Source: Rummeliibacillus suwonensis
GTDB lineage: Bacteria; Bacillota; Bacilli; Bacillales_A; Planococcaceae
Assembly (NCBI RefSeq): GCF_007896435.1
Contig: NZ_VCBL01000001.1
Span: 1,393,345-1,457,344 of the forward strand
Length of the DNA stretch: 64,000 nucleotides
Direction: 5' to 3'
The notes below the pieces were generated by a model. It had not been told where the DNA came from and ran no database searches. It saw only the letters and a list, made by a program, of their open reading frames with translations. The translations under genes and the position numbers were made by a program. Numbering within the stretch: the first letter of the stretch is position 1; every line of letters starts with the position of its first letter. Below are positions 27,787 through 36,987 of the stretch, piece by piece.

Positions 27787-28146
27787 TTGTCAACTGTATT
27801 AGTAGTAGATGATACGTTGTTTATGCGTAATGCTATTACAACGATGCTTGAAGAGGCAGGATTTGTTGTAATTGGAGAAGCAGAAAATGGAAAGCAAGCA
27901 ATTGAGCAATATTTCAAATTACAACCTGATATTGTGACGATGGATGTTACAATGCCAGTCATGTCAGGATTAGAGGCTACAAAGGAAATCGTAAAAGATG
28001 ATCCAAATGCAAAAATCTGTGTTGTTACTGCATTGGGACAACAAAAGCTTATCTTACAAGCGCTTAAAAATGGAGCAAAAGATTTTATTACAAAACCTTT
28101 TGAGAGGGAACGTTTAGTATCGACTATACGTCAAATGATAGAATAA
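27787..28146 (+). CDS. Response-regulator receiver protein (CcdB/YneI-like)
   Basis: 119-residue single-domain CheY-like receiver. Acidic pair in VVDDTLFMRNA, phospho-acceptor Asp in VTMDVTMP, Thr in VVTALG and Lys in FITKPFERE complete the active site. No output domain. It lies between ccdA and ccdC as in B. subtilis, where its role in cytochrome c maturation is unproven. The TTG at 27787 is preferred because GGGGTG lies 6 nt upstream; the frame is open back to GTG 27778. Confidence 0.9.
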   Translation: MSTVLVVDDTLFMRNAITTMLEEAGFVVIGEAENGKQAIEQYFKLQPDIVTMDVTMPVMSGLEATKEIVKDDPNAKICVVTALGQQKLILQALKNGAKDFITKPFERERLVSTIRQMIE

Positions 28147-28171
28147 TTTTTTAAAGATAGGTGATTGTGAG

Positions 28172-28672
28172 ATGTTAAGTTCAATTCCTTCTCAATTTAT
28201 GCTACTTGGCTCTACTGTGGCTGTTGTATTAATGGGGATTATGATGATGATTATTCGTTCTAGATCATCCAAAAAACCTGCAAGTGTGAAAAAGATTATT
28301 ATTCCACCAATTGCTATGTCATCAGGTGCATTTATGTTCTGTTTTGACTATTTTCATGTGGCATGGCCGCAAGTATTAGAGGCAGTTATTGCTGGTATAG
28401 TCTTTTCAACAGTTCTTATTGCAACCTCAAAATTCCAAGTTTTAGATGATGAAGTTTATTTGAAGCCTTCTAAAGCTTTCTTTTTCATATTAATCGGCTT
28501 ATTGGTTATTAGAACGGTTGCAAAGGTGTATTTAAGTGGTTCTTTCCATCTTGGAGAGCTTGGTGGTATGTTCTGGATACTAGCCTTTTCGATGATTTTA
28601 CCATGGCGTATTGCGATGTTGATCCAATATAAAAAAGTGGAAAAAGAATTACGCTTTTTACAACATAGTTGA
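28172..28672 (+). CDS. CcdC-like membrane protein
   Basis: 166-residue membrane protein with five hydrophobic segments (about 8-26, 47-65, 69-87, 97-115, 129-147), matching CcdC/YneJ in size and in position after ccdA and the receiver gene. In B. subtilis ccdC is a non-essential member of the cytochrome c maturation cluster and its biochemical role is undefined. ATG start; followed by a strong bidirectional hairpin. Confidence 0.85.
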   Translation: MLSSIPSQFMLLGSTVAVVLMGIMMMIIRSRSSKKPASVKKIIIPPIAMSSGAFMFCFDYFHVAWPQVLEAVIAGIVFSTVLIATSKFQVLDDEVYLKPSKAFFFILIGLLVIRTVAKVYLSGSFHLGELGGMFWILAFSMILPWRIAMLIQYKKVEKELRFLQHS

Positions 28673-28722
28673 ATAATGAGTTTGTTTCAGAAGAGGTCTT
28701 CTTTGTCATATGATTTAGACAA

Positions 28723-28769
28723 TCAAAAGCACGAATGCTGCTCAATCGGCATTCGTGCTTTTGACTTTT
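28723..28769. terminator. Bidirectional terminator between ccdC and the DUF2621 gene
   Basis: TCAAAAGCACGAATGC / GCATTCGTGCTTTTGA, 16-bp perfect arms, between convergent genes. Confidence 0.9.
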
Positions 28770-28808
28770 GAAGAATCTTGTCTCAAAGAGATTGTGGAGT
28801 CTACTCTT

Positions 28809-29249
28809 TCATTCATCTAAAAAGTTTTCATAAGGAGAAATATCAATATCCATTTGATTTAATTTTTTCCGTAAGAATTTATGATCACGTTTTGGCGTGG
28901 CAAGTATGTATCCTCTAATGATTAAGTCAAAATCAATCTTCTTTGCTTTTTCATCTAATGCAAGTTGGCCAATTTTACCTGCAATTTTTTGCTTGGCAAC
29001 ATCACGAAATAGATCTGGAACAGGGCTGACTAATTCATTTAATAAATCCTTTTCTTCTTGATGCCACAAATGCAAAGTTTTGTTTACATAATAATCTTGC
29101 CAATCTAAAGTAGATTTACCATCATCTTTTGGCATGGATTTCAAAAATTTACGGAACATGAAGAAACCGCCGATTGCTATCGTGCCGATAAGTACGACCA
29201 CCCAAAATAGTATAAACCACAAAAAAGGACCGTTTAACACCGCATTCAC
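28809..29249 (-). CDS. DUF2621 family protein (YneK-like)
   Basis: 146 residues: one N-terminal transmembrane segment (about 7-29), then a soluble domain with HLWHQEEKDLLNELVSPVPDLFRDVAKQKIAGKIG, typical of DUF2621/YneK. Convergent with ccdC, the same neighbourhood as in B. subtilis. Function unknown; probably anchored with its C-terminal domain in the cytoplasm. Ribosome site is the complement of CACCTCCC. Confidence 0.85.
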   Translation of the reverse strand: MNAVLNGPFLWFILFWVVVLIGTIAIGGFFMFRKFLKSMPKDDGKSTLDWQDYYVNKTLHLWHQEEKDLLNELVSPVPDLFRDVAKQKIAGKIGQLALDEKAKKIDFDLIIRGYILATPKRDHKFLRKKLNQMDIDISPYENFLDE

Positions 29250-29346
29250 CTCCCTACTATTATAAAAGGTAAATAAAAAATTTGCACTCCTTGTCCTCTT
29301 TTGAAGGATGAAAGTCTATGTAATTAGTGAAAGAGAGGTGATGGAG

Positions 29347-29565
29347 ATGGCGATGAAAACATTTGAAAAAGCAACACTACGGTTAAAATTTTCACAAGGT
29401 TTGAATGAAAAAGGCCAAGTCATTGAAAAAACAAAAACATATCAAAATATTTCAGAACAAGCATCATTGGATAACTTGGCTATCGTTGGAACAGCGCTTG
29501 CTAGTTTGTTTGAATACCCGTTTATCGGGACTAGTATAGCAACGCAAGAAGCAATACAAAATTGA
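29347..29565 (+). CDS. DUF1659 domain protein
   Basis: 72-residue small protein of the DUF1659 family: MKTFEKATLRLKFSQGLNEKGQVIEKTKTYQNISEQAS. ATG 29347 is preferred because AGAGGTG ends 6 nt upstream. It is followed at once by a DUF2922 gene and then, after a degenerate family A repeat, by a YvrJ-type gene. These three small proteins recur together in Bacillales; function unknown. No signal peptide or membrane segment. Confidence 0.82.
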   Translation: MAMKTFEKATLRLKFSQGLNEKGQVIEKTKTYQNISEQASLDNLAIVGTALASLFEYPFIGTSIATQEAIQN

Positions 29566-29597
29566 TTCGAAAAGATGATAGTAGAGGAGGAAAAGAA

Positions 29598-29813
29598 ATG
29601 GCAAAGGTACTGCAATTACAATTTAAAACCGCTAATGGAGCAAACTGTTCTATCAGTGTTGACGCACCTAAAAGTAATTTAACATCTGAAGAAGTATATC
29701 AAGTGATGGATACGGTGCTAGCAAGTAATGTATTTGCTATCAATGGTGCATCACTTTCAGAAATTGTAGGTGCTCGTTATGTAGAACGTACAGTCACTGA
29801 GATACATGCATAA
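29598..29813 (+). CDS. DUF2922 domain protein
   Basis: 71-residue small protein with the DUF2922 pattern (LQLQFKTANGANCSISVDAPKSNLTSEEVYQVMDTVLASNVF). ATG 29598 follows AGAGGAGGAAAAGAA, a very strong ribosome site. 32 bp after the DUF1659 gene, so in the same transcript; terminator at 29825. Function unknown. Confidence 0.85.
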   Translation: MAKVLQLQFKTANGANCSISVDAPKSNLTSEEVYQVMDTVLASNVFAINGASLSEIVGARYVERTVTEIHA

Positions 29814-29824
29814 TGGATAAAGAG

Positions 29825-29868
29825 AAAGCTGCCTTTCTATCTTTTTGATAGTGCAGGCAGCTTTTTTA
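29825..29868 (+). terminator. Intrinsic terminator after the DUF2922 gene
   Basis: AAAGCTGCCT / AGGCAGCTTT stem plus T run; separates the first two small genes from the YvrJ gene. Confidence 0.88.
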
Positions 29869-30015
29869 ATAGCGCCTTAACGATAGGAAGACTCCACTTA
29901 GTTCAAGATTCCAGTAAAAGGAGAATAAGCAGGGGAGCGGCAGCCTAAAAAAATTAGGTCCCCCTCGTATGTACACAGTTGGAATCAAGAAAATACGGTG
30001 TAAAAGCTTCACTTT
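29869..30015 (+). repeat. Family A repeat, degenerate copy A7
   Basis: Begins directly after the T-tract of the preceding terminator with TAGCGCCTTAACGATAG, continues AAGACTCCACTTAGTTCAAG, and ends GTAAAAGCTTCACTTTATAG. The middle is rearranged (GGTCCCCCTCGTATG). Confidence 0.6.
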
Positions 30016-30069
30016 ATAGCACACTTTTTGGAGTGTCGAATTGATGGGAACTAGGAAGGAGGAATTGTG

Positions 30070-30192
30070 ATGGATGAATGGATTACGATTATTCAAGAAA
30101 TGGGATTTCCGATATTTGTATCATTCTATTTAATGCATCGAGTTGAAACAAAACTTCAAGCAATTCACGATGCCCTGCTGAATTTAAAATAA
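30070..30192 (+). CDS. YvrJ-family small protein
   Basis: 40-residue protein reading MDEWITIIQEMGFPIFVSF then YLMHRVETKLQAIHDALLNLK: one short hydrophobic segment and a charged amphipathic tail, the YvrJ pattern. ATG with GGAAGGAGGAATTG upstream. It is too short for routine gene calling but has a strong ribosome site and family pattern. The usual partners DUF1659 and DUF2922 lie just upstream, separated by a terminator and repeat A7. Confidence 0.8.
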   Translation: MDEWITIIQEMGFPIFVSFYLMHRVETKLQAIHDALLNLK

Positions 30193-30297
30193 GCCTATCG
30201 ACTGTTTCACAAATTCGTCTTAAAGCTTTCAAACAGCGTTCTTGTAAAATGTGGTACAATTCGTTAAGATGGATGCAGATGAGGAGTGAAAGACAAA

Positions 30298-30897
30298 GTG
30301 AAAAAAAGATGGATCATAGCATCATTATTTTTGGTTTTATCTGTACTATTATCTGCCTGCGGTGGTAGTGAAAAGTTTAAAGCAGAAACGGACTGGAAAG
30401 TGCAAGACTTCAACTATACGAACCAAAATGGTGATAAGGTATCATTAGAAAGCTTGAAAGGAAAACCGTGGCTTGCCATGTTTATCTTTACAAATTGTAC
30501 AAGTATATGTCCACCAATGACAAGAAATATGACAGATATCCAAAAATCTTTTGAAAAAAAGGGATTAAAAGATTACAAAATCGTTGGATTTAGTGTGGAT
30601 CCTGATACAGATACACCTGCGAGACTAAAAAAATATATAGGGCAGTACCCTGTAGCAGATGATTCAAAATGGGATCTTCTAACAGGCTACTCTCAAGATG
30701 ATATTGCTCAATTTGCATTAAAATCATTTAAAACATTAGTCAAAGATGATCCAAATTCGAATCAGGTTATTCATGGATCAAGCTTTTTCTTAGTGAACCA
30801 AGATGGTATTGTAGTAAAAAGCTATAGCGGATATAAAGATGTACCATATGATACAATTGCAGTTGATATGGAAACCATTATTGAAGACGGAAAGTAA
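30298..30897 (+). CDS. Sco1/SenC-family lipoprotein (YpmQ-like)
   Basis: 199-residue membrane-anchored thioredoxin-fold protein that helps insert copper into the CuA site of cytochrome c oxidase. Lipoprotein signal with lipobox LSAC (Cys about 20 from GTG 30298). Copper-binding TNCTSICPPMT (CXXXC) and the distal histidine in VIHGSSFF are present, and KPWLAMFIFT and FSVDPDTDTP are family motifs. GAGGAG precedes GTG 30298 by 11 nt; an in-frame GTG at 30286 is the alternative. It fits the ccd genes nearby as part of cytochrome oxidase assembly. Confidence 0.93.
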   Translation: MKKRWIIASLFLVLSVLLSACGGSEKFKAETDWKVQDFNYTNQNGDKVSLESLKGKPWLAMFIFTNCTSICPPMTRNMTDIQKSFEKKGLKDYKIVGFSVDPDTDTPARLKKYIGQYPVADDSKWDLLTGYSQDDIAQFALKSFKTLVKDDPNSNQVIHGSSFFLVNQDGIVVKSYSGYKDVPYDTIAVDMETIIEDGK

Positions 30898-30941
30898 GCA
30901 TAAAAAGGCTTACCTGCAGTCTTTTTAAAAAATACGCATAC

Positions 30942-30976
30942 AAAAAGCACAGGGTACTTGTTCTGTGCTTTTTTAT
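30942..30976. terminator. Bidirectional terminator between sco and mscL
   Basis: AAAAAGCACAG / CTGTGCTTTTT stem with T run, between convergent genes. Confidence 0.88.
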
Positions 30977-31010
30977 GTAAGATGAAACTTGAGCTCCTCT
31001 AACGACTGCT

Positions 31011-31379
31011 TTATTTTTTCTCTTGAAGCAATGCACGAATATCCTTTAGTACGTCTTCAGTTGTTTCAACTGCTGCCGCTTCAACAATTTCTTCTTGTTT
31101 CTTTTTGAAATGTAGTTTTGAAATTAATCGGATGAAGATGAATATAGAAAATGCAATGATAAAAAAGTCAAATGTATTTTGAATGAAATTACCATACATA
31201 ATGCCGTGATAATGTAAACCTTTAAAATCTACTTTCCCTATTAAAAGCCCTATAATAGGCATAATGATATCTGCTACCAATGAAGAAACAATTTTACCAA
31301 AAGCACTTCCAATAACAACCCCGACTGCTAGGTCCACAACATTTCCCTTCAAAGCGAATTTTTTAAAATCTTCCCACAT
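31011..31379 (-). CDS. mscL: Large-conductance mechanosensitive channel MscL
   Basis: 122-residue channel that opens under membrane tension to release solutes on osmotic downshock. N-terminal amphipathic helix [31 protein letters not shown] with the pore-lining TM1, then the periplasmic loop and TM2 ([15 protein letters not shown]), and a charged C-terminal helix bundle. The length is family-typical. Ribosome site is the complement of TTACCTCCT. Confidence 0.96.
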   Translation of the reverse strand: MWEDFKKFALKGNVVDLAVGVVIGSAFGKIVSSLVADIIMPIIGLLIGKVDFKGLHYHGIMYGNFIQNTFDFFIIAFSIFIFIRLISKLHFKKKQEEIVEAAAVETTEDVLKDIRALLQEKK

Positions 31380-31569
31380 ATGTAATTACCTCCTAAACAT
31401 ATTAATTTTCACTATAAATAAGGTATTTTTATAAAATACTTATCCATAGTAGCAAAAATTTTCAATATATACTAGATACAAAAGGTAGAAAGTAGGTTAT
31501 TTTATCTTTTCATGTTAACATAAGTAATTAGTGGTAAGGAAAGTTGAATTATAGAATTGGGGTTTTTAT

Positions 31570-33015
31570 ATGAATAAAGTTTTTGTGGCAATCCTACTTG
31601 CAACTGCTTTGGCGGCAATAGAGGGAACGATTGTATCGACAGCCATTCCAAGCATTACGGCTGACCTATCTGGCGTTGAACTAATTAGTTGGATCTATTC
31701 TGCTTATCTATTAACATCGGCGATTTCTGCCATTATTTTTGGAAAGCTAGCTGATTTATTGGGGCGGAAAAAAATAATCATAGCTGGGATTACGATTTTC
31801 TTAATCGGTTCGTTATTATGCGGTATGGCCACATCAATGGGACTTCTCATCGTTTATAGGGCAATTCAAGGTATAGGGGCAGGCTCTATTTTGCCTATTA
31901 CTTTAACAATGGTCGGAGAGCTTTTTAAAACAGAAAAGGAACGAGCAAAAGGGCAAGGCTATATTAGTATGGTTTGGGGAGTTTCAGGTGTTATAGGTCC
32001 TCTCATTGGAGGATTTATCGTGGATCAGTTAACTTGGCATTTCATATTTTTATTGAATATACCTTTTGGGATTGGGACCATCATTTTAATCGCTAAATAT
32101 TATCAAGAGGAAAAAATCATTTTATCACGAAAAATTGATTATTTAGGCGCGTCTTTTTTTTCAATTGGTATGATGGCATTGCTTTACTCACTTATAGAGG
32201 GAAGTAATACTCAGCAATGGACAACCATTACACAATGTATACTCTATATAACTGCCATTGTATTTCTTGGTATCTTTATCTTTGTTGAAAATAGGACGGA
32301 TGAACCAATTATTCCACTCACATTATTTAAAAATAAACGGTTGAATGTCATAAATGGTTTAACTTTATTTTGTATGGCGATTGTTATCGGTATTTCAGCA
32401 TACTTACCGATCTATGCGCAATCTGTATTAGGAAAAAATGCAACAGAGGCGGGACTCATGCTAACTCCTCTTTCTGTTATGTGGACGGTTGGCGCCATTT
32501 TATCCAGTCAATTAGTTGGGTGGATAACAAATAAAAGGATCATCCAAATCGGGACCATCTTGTTGGTCATTTCAACGACGATGTTAATGTTTTTATCTTC
32601 TACCACAAGTCCGCTCTTTGTATTTCTTGCTACGGGAATTTTAGGAACAGGAATGGGTTTTATCGCACCAATGCTTATTATTGCAGTCCAAGCATCTTCT
32701 ACAGAAGAACAATTAAGTACAGCTATTGGGCTAAATTCTTTTATCAATACGTTTAGTCAATCGATTGGTGCAGCTATTTTCGGCGTATTGTTTAATATCA
32801 CAACGAGTCATCCATTAAAAGAAATCGATGCAGAATCTATTAATCTAAATGGTTCATTTGATCATACTTTGTTTTCTGCTCAACAAATTCATCGGATTAT
32901 CGAAATTATAGCTGGAGGAATACGTTCTGTTTATACTGGTTCATTTGTTTTCGCGGTTATTGCATTCATATTAGCGATATTTATTTCAATAAAACAATCT
33001 GAAGAAAACAAATGA
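31570..33015 (+). CDS. MFS multidrug exporter (DHA2, 14-TM type)
   Basis: 481-residue proton-coupled exporter with 14 hydrophobic helices. Motif A GKLADLLGRKK (residues 58-68), the N-terminal ALAAIEGTIVSTAIPSI typical of EmrB/QacA drug transporters, and motif C-like GVSGVIGPLIGGFI. The substrate cannot be deduced. ATG with a GGGG-type ribosome site. It is transcribed alone, with no TetR/MarR gene beside it, so regulation is unknown. A terminator follows at 33041. Confidence 0.92.
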   Translation: MNKVFVAILLATALAAIEGTIVSTAIPSITADLSGVELISWIYSAYLLTSAISAIIFGKLADLLGRKKIIIAGITIFLIGSLLCGMATSMGLLIVYRAIQGIGAGSILPITLTMVGELFKTEKERAKGQGYISMVWGVSGVIGPLIGGFIVDQLTWHFIFLLNIPFGIGTIILIAKYYQEEKIILSRKIDYLGASFFSIGMMALLYSLIEGSNTQQWTTITQCILYITAIVFLGIFIFVENRTDEPIIPLTLFKNKRLNVINGLTLFCMAIVIGISAYLPIYAQSVLGKNATEAGLMLTPLSVMWTVGAILSSQLVGWITNKRIIQIGTILLVISTTMLMFLSSTTSPLFVFLATGILGTGMGFIAPMLIIAVQASSTEEQLSTAIGLNSFINTFSQSIGAAIFGVLFNITTSHPLKEIDAESINLNGSFDHTLFSAQQIHRIIEIIAGGIRSVYTGSFVFAVIAFILAIFISIKQSEENK

Positions 33016-33040
33016 GATGGGACTGTCCGAAAAGTGGAAG

Positions 33041-33078
33041 AAGTGCAATTCAACATTAATTTGAATTGTACTTTTTTG
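33041..33078 (+). terminator. Intrinsic terminator of the MFS gene
   Basis: AAGTGCAATTCAA / TTGAATTGTACTT stem with T run. Confidence 0.85.
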
Positions 33079-33122
33079 TTTCTAATGATCAATTATGGAT
33101 ACAGTCGGATGTTTTCTTCTTT

Positions 33123-33340
33123 TATCCCGCGTTAACGGGCAGTAAGACTCCTACCTCTCAAGGTTTAGAGAAAAACGAGAAAGATAGGTGGGAGATCAAC
33201 TGCCGCATGCGCCCGATTGGTTTGGGACAACAAGATGTTGGTCACTCAGGTGTTGTCACAGGACGTGGCGCTTTTAACCTGAGTTCCTCTATTTCAGTGG
33301 GGGATGAAGAAAACCCCCACTGATGGAAGCTTTACTTTAT
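33123..33340 (+). repeat. Family A repeat, copy A8 (long form, intact)
   Basis: Best long copy. Stems: GGCAGT (33138-33143)/ACTGCC (33199-33204); CTCCTACCT (33148-33156)/AGGTGGGAG (33186-33194); CAACA/TGTTG around AGA; CTCAGGT (33245-33251)/ACCTGAG (33277-33283) enclosing GTCAC/GTGGC; TCAGTGGGGG (33294-33303)/CCCCCACTGA (33314-33323). Substitutions relative to A1 keep the pairs. A GCATGCGCCCG variant replaces CGTAAAAGTCCG, shared with A13. Confidence 0.9.
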
Positions 33341-33411
33341 TGGCTGCTTTTTATAAAAATGCGAACGTTTTAGGATATATCATTTTAATATTGAGCAGCG
33401 AAAAACAATTA

Positions 33412-33600
33412 GTCCTCGAAAATACATACATTTTTTCGTGCAGTGTTGTTGATGTAACGAAGCAAATCTAGAGTTCTTCACAAAAAAGCTTGAGCTGAAT
33501 CCTCAAAGAAGGGGTTTAATGACAGCGTCTAAAAGCATTATGTCCTGTGACACGGCTTTGTACCTGACATCATTGAGATAAATTGAAACCAATCTCTATT
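33412..33600 (+). repeat. Possible degenerate family B copy B4
   Basis: ATTATGTCCTGTGACACGGC ... GTACCTGACATCATTGA resembles the B2 segment CGTCCTGTGGCAACG ... GACCAACATCCTG, in similar order. Ends not recognised. Confidence 0.3.
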
Positions 33601-33841
33601 GAAATCCTCAACCAAAGTGAAATAGCTAAATCTGAATATTAAAAATGATATGTGTTAAATTGTTCGTATTTATAAGCTGAAATATATTTATGAAATAGCT
33701 CCGCTTTCAAAAATACAAGAAAAATAGGCTTCTGAAAATATTTTGTTACGTTTAACAGAAAAGAAAATGTTGCTAACATAATTGTGTAAAAACTAGTTAA
33801 ATTATGTCAGATGGAAATTTCGAAATTAAATTAATTAATTC
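33601..33841. other. Gene-free AT-rich stretch upstream of ilvE
   Basis: Very AT-rich DNA with no ORF bearing a ribosome site and no T-box or other leader signature; likely part of the control region of the ilv/leu cluster. Confidence 0.45.
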
Positions 33842-33856
33842 ATTTTTCTAAAAATT
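33842..33856 (+). promoter_or_regulatory. CodY-like operator
   Basis: ATTTTTCTAAAAATT matches the CodY consensus AATTTTCWGAAAATT at 13 of 15 positions. It lies about 100 bp upstream of the ilvE promoter, and ilv/leu genes are classic CodY targets. Confidence 0.5.
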
Positions 33857-33958
33857 TAATTTTAAACAAAAAATAGAAAAAGTCTAACTTATACGGGATA
33901 AAAACGTATACAAACAGTATTCAAAATTCGAAATTAGTTGACAATTCTAAAAATACTG

Positions 33959-33987
33959 TTGACTTCGATGGAAATACGTACTATGAT
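33959..33987 (+). promoter_or_regulatory. Sigma-A promoter of ilvE
   Basis: TTGACT (33959-33964), 17-bp spacer, TATGAT (33982-33987), 78 bp before the GTG start. A TTGACA lies 20 bp further upstream. Confidence 0.75.
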
Positions 33988-34064
33988 AGCAACAATTTAA
34001 TAAATGTTTTTTAGGCGAGTAGCTGATAAACATTTTATTGTAATTTACAGAAAGAAGTGAGAGT

Positions 34065-34967
34065 GTGGGGGAGCAGTTAATTTTTCTTGATGGAAATTTA
34101 GTGAAAAGGGAAGACGCTAAAGTTTCTGTTTATGATCATGGTTTTTTATATGGCGATGGTGTTTTTGAGGGAATTCGTTCATACAATGGCAATGTCTTTC
34201 ACTTACAAGAACATTTAGTTCGCTTATACGAATCAGCAAAGTCAATTTTACTTACCATTCCTTACACGATTGAGGAAATGACCGAAATTGTGAAGGATAC
34301 CTTAAAAGCAAATAAATTACGCAGTGCATACATTCGTCTGATTGTATCTCGTGGTGTAGGAAATTTGGGAATCGATCCATCAACATGCAAAAGAGGAGCA
34401 AGTGTCATTGTTATTGCAGAACCACTTGCATTATTCCCAGCTGAATTATACGAAACAGGTATTTCAATTATCTCTGCATCAAGCAGACGGAATCGATCTG
34501 ACGTGTTAAGTCCTAAAACAAAAACATTAAATTATTTAAATAATATACTTGTAAAGCTTGAAGCGACACAGGCTGGTGTTTCTGAGGCATTGATGATGAA
34601 TGATGAAGGGTATGTAGCAGAAGGTTCTGGGGATAATATCTTTATCGTCAAAGGTAAAAAATTGATAACACCACCAGGATATATTGGTGCGTTAGAAGGT
34701 ATTACTCGTAATGCTATTTTAGATGTTGCGAAAAAACGCGGATATATTGCTGAAGAGGGCGTATTTACAAGACATGATGTTTATGTTGCAGATGAAGTTT
34801 TTTTAACAGGAACAGCTGCCGAAGTCATCTCAGTAGTAAATGTTGACGGCCGAGTAATTGGTGACGGAAAACCAGGAAAGGTAACAAAAGATATTTTAGA
34901 AGGTTTCCGTGAAATCGTTGAAAAAGAAGGCGTCAAAGTATACGAAGAAGAAGCTACAGTAAAATAA
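34065..34967 (+). CDS. ilvE: Branched-chain amino-acid aminotransferase
   Basis: 300-residue fold-type IV PLP enzyme that makes or breaks Leu, Ile and Val with 2-oxoglutarate/glutamate. Motifs: [20 protein letters not shown] near residue 24; the PLP lysine in [22 protein letters not shown]; and [11 protein letters not shown]. The start is GTG with a weak AAGAAGTGAG ribosome site. The promoter upstream and a CodY-like site suggest nutritional control. Thirteen bp separate it from ilvD, so the two are co-transcribed. Confidence 0.95.
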   Translation: MGEQLIFLDGNLVKREDAKVSVYDHGFLYGDGVFEGIRSYNGNVFHLQEHLVRLYESAKSILLTIPYTIEEMTEIVKDTLKANKLRSAYIRLIVSRGVGNLGIDPSTCKRGASVIVIAEPLALFPAELYETGISIISASSRRNRSDVLSPKTKTLNYLNNILVKLEATQAGVSEALMMNDEGYVAEGSGDNIFIVKGKKLITPPGYIGALEGITRNAILDVAKKRGYIAEEGVFTRHDVYVADEVFLTGTAAEVISVVNVDGRVIGDGKPGKVTKDILEGFREIVEKEGVKVYEEEATVK

Positions 34968-34980
34968 GGGGCGTTTCATA

Positions 34981-36648
34981 ATGAGAAGTGACATGATTAA
35001 GAGAGGAGTCGATCGAGCTCCACACCGCAGTTTATTATACGCTGCTGGTGTTAAAACGAAAGATTTAGATAAACCATTTATCGGAGTTTGTAACTCATAT
35101 ATTGATATCATTCCAGGGCACGTTCATCTTCAAAAATTTGGTGAAGTGGTTAAACAAGCAATTCGTGAGGCAGGTGGCATTCCATTTGAATTCAATACCA
35201 TTGGTGTTGATGATGGTATTGCGATGGGACATATCGGAATGCGTTATTCGTTGCCGAGTCGTGAGCTAATCGCGGATTCAGCAGAGACAGTTATTAATGC
35301 GCATTGGTTCGATGGCGTTTTTTATATTCCTAACTGTGATAAAATCACACCAGGAATGTTAATGGCAGCTGTTCGAACGAATGTACCTTCCGTATTTGTT
35401 TCCGGTGGTCCTATGGAAGCTGGCCATTTATCTACAGGTGAACAGTTATCGCTCACTTCTGTTTTTGAAGGTGTTGGTTCCTATAAAAGTGGATTGATGA
35501 CTGCGGAAAAATTAAAAGAAATTGAAGAAAGTGCATGCCCAACTTGTGGCTCATGTTCAGGAATGTTCACAGCGAACTCTATGAACTCATTGATGGAAAT
35601 GCTCGGAATGGCTTTACCAGGTAATGGTACAATTGTTGCTACATCGGAAGAAAGATATGAACTGGTGAAAGAAGCAGCAAAACATTTAATACGAATGGTT
35701 AAAGAGGATATTAAACCTCGTGATATTATTACAAAAGAAACAATTGATGATGCATTTGCACTCGATATGGCGATGGGCGGTTCAACAAACACCGTTTTAC
35801 ATACACTAGCTATTGCAAATGAAGCAGAAATTGACTATAACATCGAAGATATCAACGAGGTTGCCAAGCGTGTTCCTTATCTAGCTAAGATAATGCCAGC
35901 ATCAAGTTATTCTATGAATGATGTTCATCTTGCTGGTGGTATTAGTGCTATTATCAATGAGTTGTGTAAGATTCCGGGTGCTATTCATAAAGATCGCATA
36001 ACGGTTTCAGGAAAAACCATCGAGGAACAAGTGAAGGGACATGAAATTACGAATACAGAAGTTATTCGTACAAAAGACAATCCTTATAGTCCGGTAGGTG
36101 GTTTGTCCGTCTTGTTTGGTAACATTGCTCCAGATGGGGCAGTTATTAAAGTAGGGGCAGTTGACCCATCCATTCGAGATTTTACTGGAGAAGCAATTGT
36201 ATTTGATTCTCAAGAGGAAGCACAGGCAAGAATTGATGATGGTACTGTTCAAAAAGGACATGTCGTGGTTATACGATATGAAGGTCCAAAAGGTGGACCG
36301 GGAATGCCAGAAATGCTTGCACCTACCTCTGCGATTATGGGACGTGGTTTAGGGAAGGACGTCGCGTTGATCACAGATGGTCGTTTCTCGGGAGCTTCTC
36401 GTGGTATTTCAATCGGTCATATTTCCCCAGAAGCTGCTGAAGGCGGTCCAATAGCATTAGTTGAAAATGGCGATAAGATAGCCATTGATCTAACGAAAAG
36501 GACAATAGAATTACTTGTCCCAGCTGAAGTTTTAGCTGAAAGAAGAGCAAATTTAAAACCATTTGAACCAAAGATTAAAAAAGGTTATTTAGCTCGTTAT
36601 TCAAAATTAGTGACTTCCGCTTCTACAGGTGGAGTTATGAAAATATAA
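34981..36648 (+). CDS. ilvD: Dihydroxy-acid dehydratase
   Basis: 555-residue Fe-S dehydratase producing the 2-keto acids of Val and Ile. The three cluster cysteines are in PNCDKITPG and [30 protein letters not shown] and [12 protein letters not shown] mark the C-terminal domain. ATG 34981; co-transcribed with ilvE. A TATAAT (36644-36649) overlaps its stop codon and may help start the T-box transcript that follows. Confidence 0.97.
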   Translation: MRSDMIKRGVDRAPHRSLLYAAGVKTKDLDKPFIGVCNSYIDIIPGHVHLQKFGEVVKQAIREAGGIPFEFNTIGVDDGIAMGHIGMRYSLPSRELIADSAETVINAHWFDGVFYIPNCDKITPGMLMAAVRTNVPSVFVSGGPMEAGHLSTGEQLSLTSVFEGVGSYKSGLMTAEKLKEIEESACPTCGSCSGMFTANSMNSLMEMLGMALPGNGTIVATSEERYELVKEAAKHLIRMVKEDIKPRDIITKETIDDAFALDMAMGGSTNTVLHTLAIANEAEIDYNIEDINEVAKRVPYLAKIMPASSYSMNDVHLAGGISAIINELCKIPGAIHKDRITVSGKTIEEQVKGHEITNTEVIRTKDNPYSPVGGLSVLFGNIAPDGAVIKVGAVDPSIRDFTGEAIVFDSQEEAQARIDDGTVQKGHVVVIRYEGPKGGPGMPEMLAPTSAIMGRGLGKDVALITDGRFSGASRGISIGHISPEAAEGGPIALVENGDKIAIDLTKRTIELLVPAEVLAERRANLKPFEPKIKKGYLARYSKLVTSASTGGVMKI

Positions 36649-36659
36649 TTTCAAATCCA

Positions 36660-36893
36660 ATAAACAATAAAACGTTGATGAGGTTAAAGGTATTAGAACT
36701 TTGTATTTACAGAGAATCGGGTTGCTGAGAACCGATGATACAACTAATACTGACATCCCCTCGGAGTGAACTACTAAACGCTAACGCAATTAGGTAGTTT
36801 CGGGCGCATACTTTTGTGCTCGTTAAGCAAAGAATAGATTGTTCTATTCATGAGGTAGTTATTTTTTGACTATAAAAATAGGGTGGTACCATG
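36660..36893 (+). promoter_or_regulatory. T-box leader upstream of ilvB
   Basis: Typical T-box layout: Stem I from about 36673 (GTTGATGAGG ... GGTATTAG pairing with CTAATAC ... CCCCTC), candidate specifier codon ATC (Ile) at 36755-36757 in CTGACATCCCC, and the T-box GGGTGGTACC (36881-36890), followed by a competing terminator. An isoleucine codon would tie ilvBNC-leuBCD to tRNA-Ile charging; B. subtilis uses a leucine codon at this place, so the specifier assignment should be folded to confirm. Confidence 0.88.
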
Positions 36894-36894
36894 G

Positions 36895-36956
36895 AAGCTT
36901 TTTTCATCCCTACGCAAAGGTCTTCTTTTGCGTGGATGAAAAAGCTTTTTTTATTA
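36895..36956 (+). terminator. T-box terminator of ilvB
   Basis: AAGCTTTTTTCATCC ... GGATGAAAAAGCTT with inner ACGCAAA/TTTGCGT and a long T run. Confidence 0.92.
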
Positions 36957-36987
36957 ATAAAAATCAAATTTCCTAGGGAGGAGTTCA

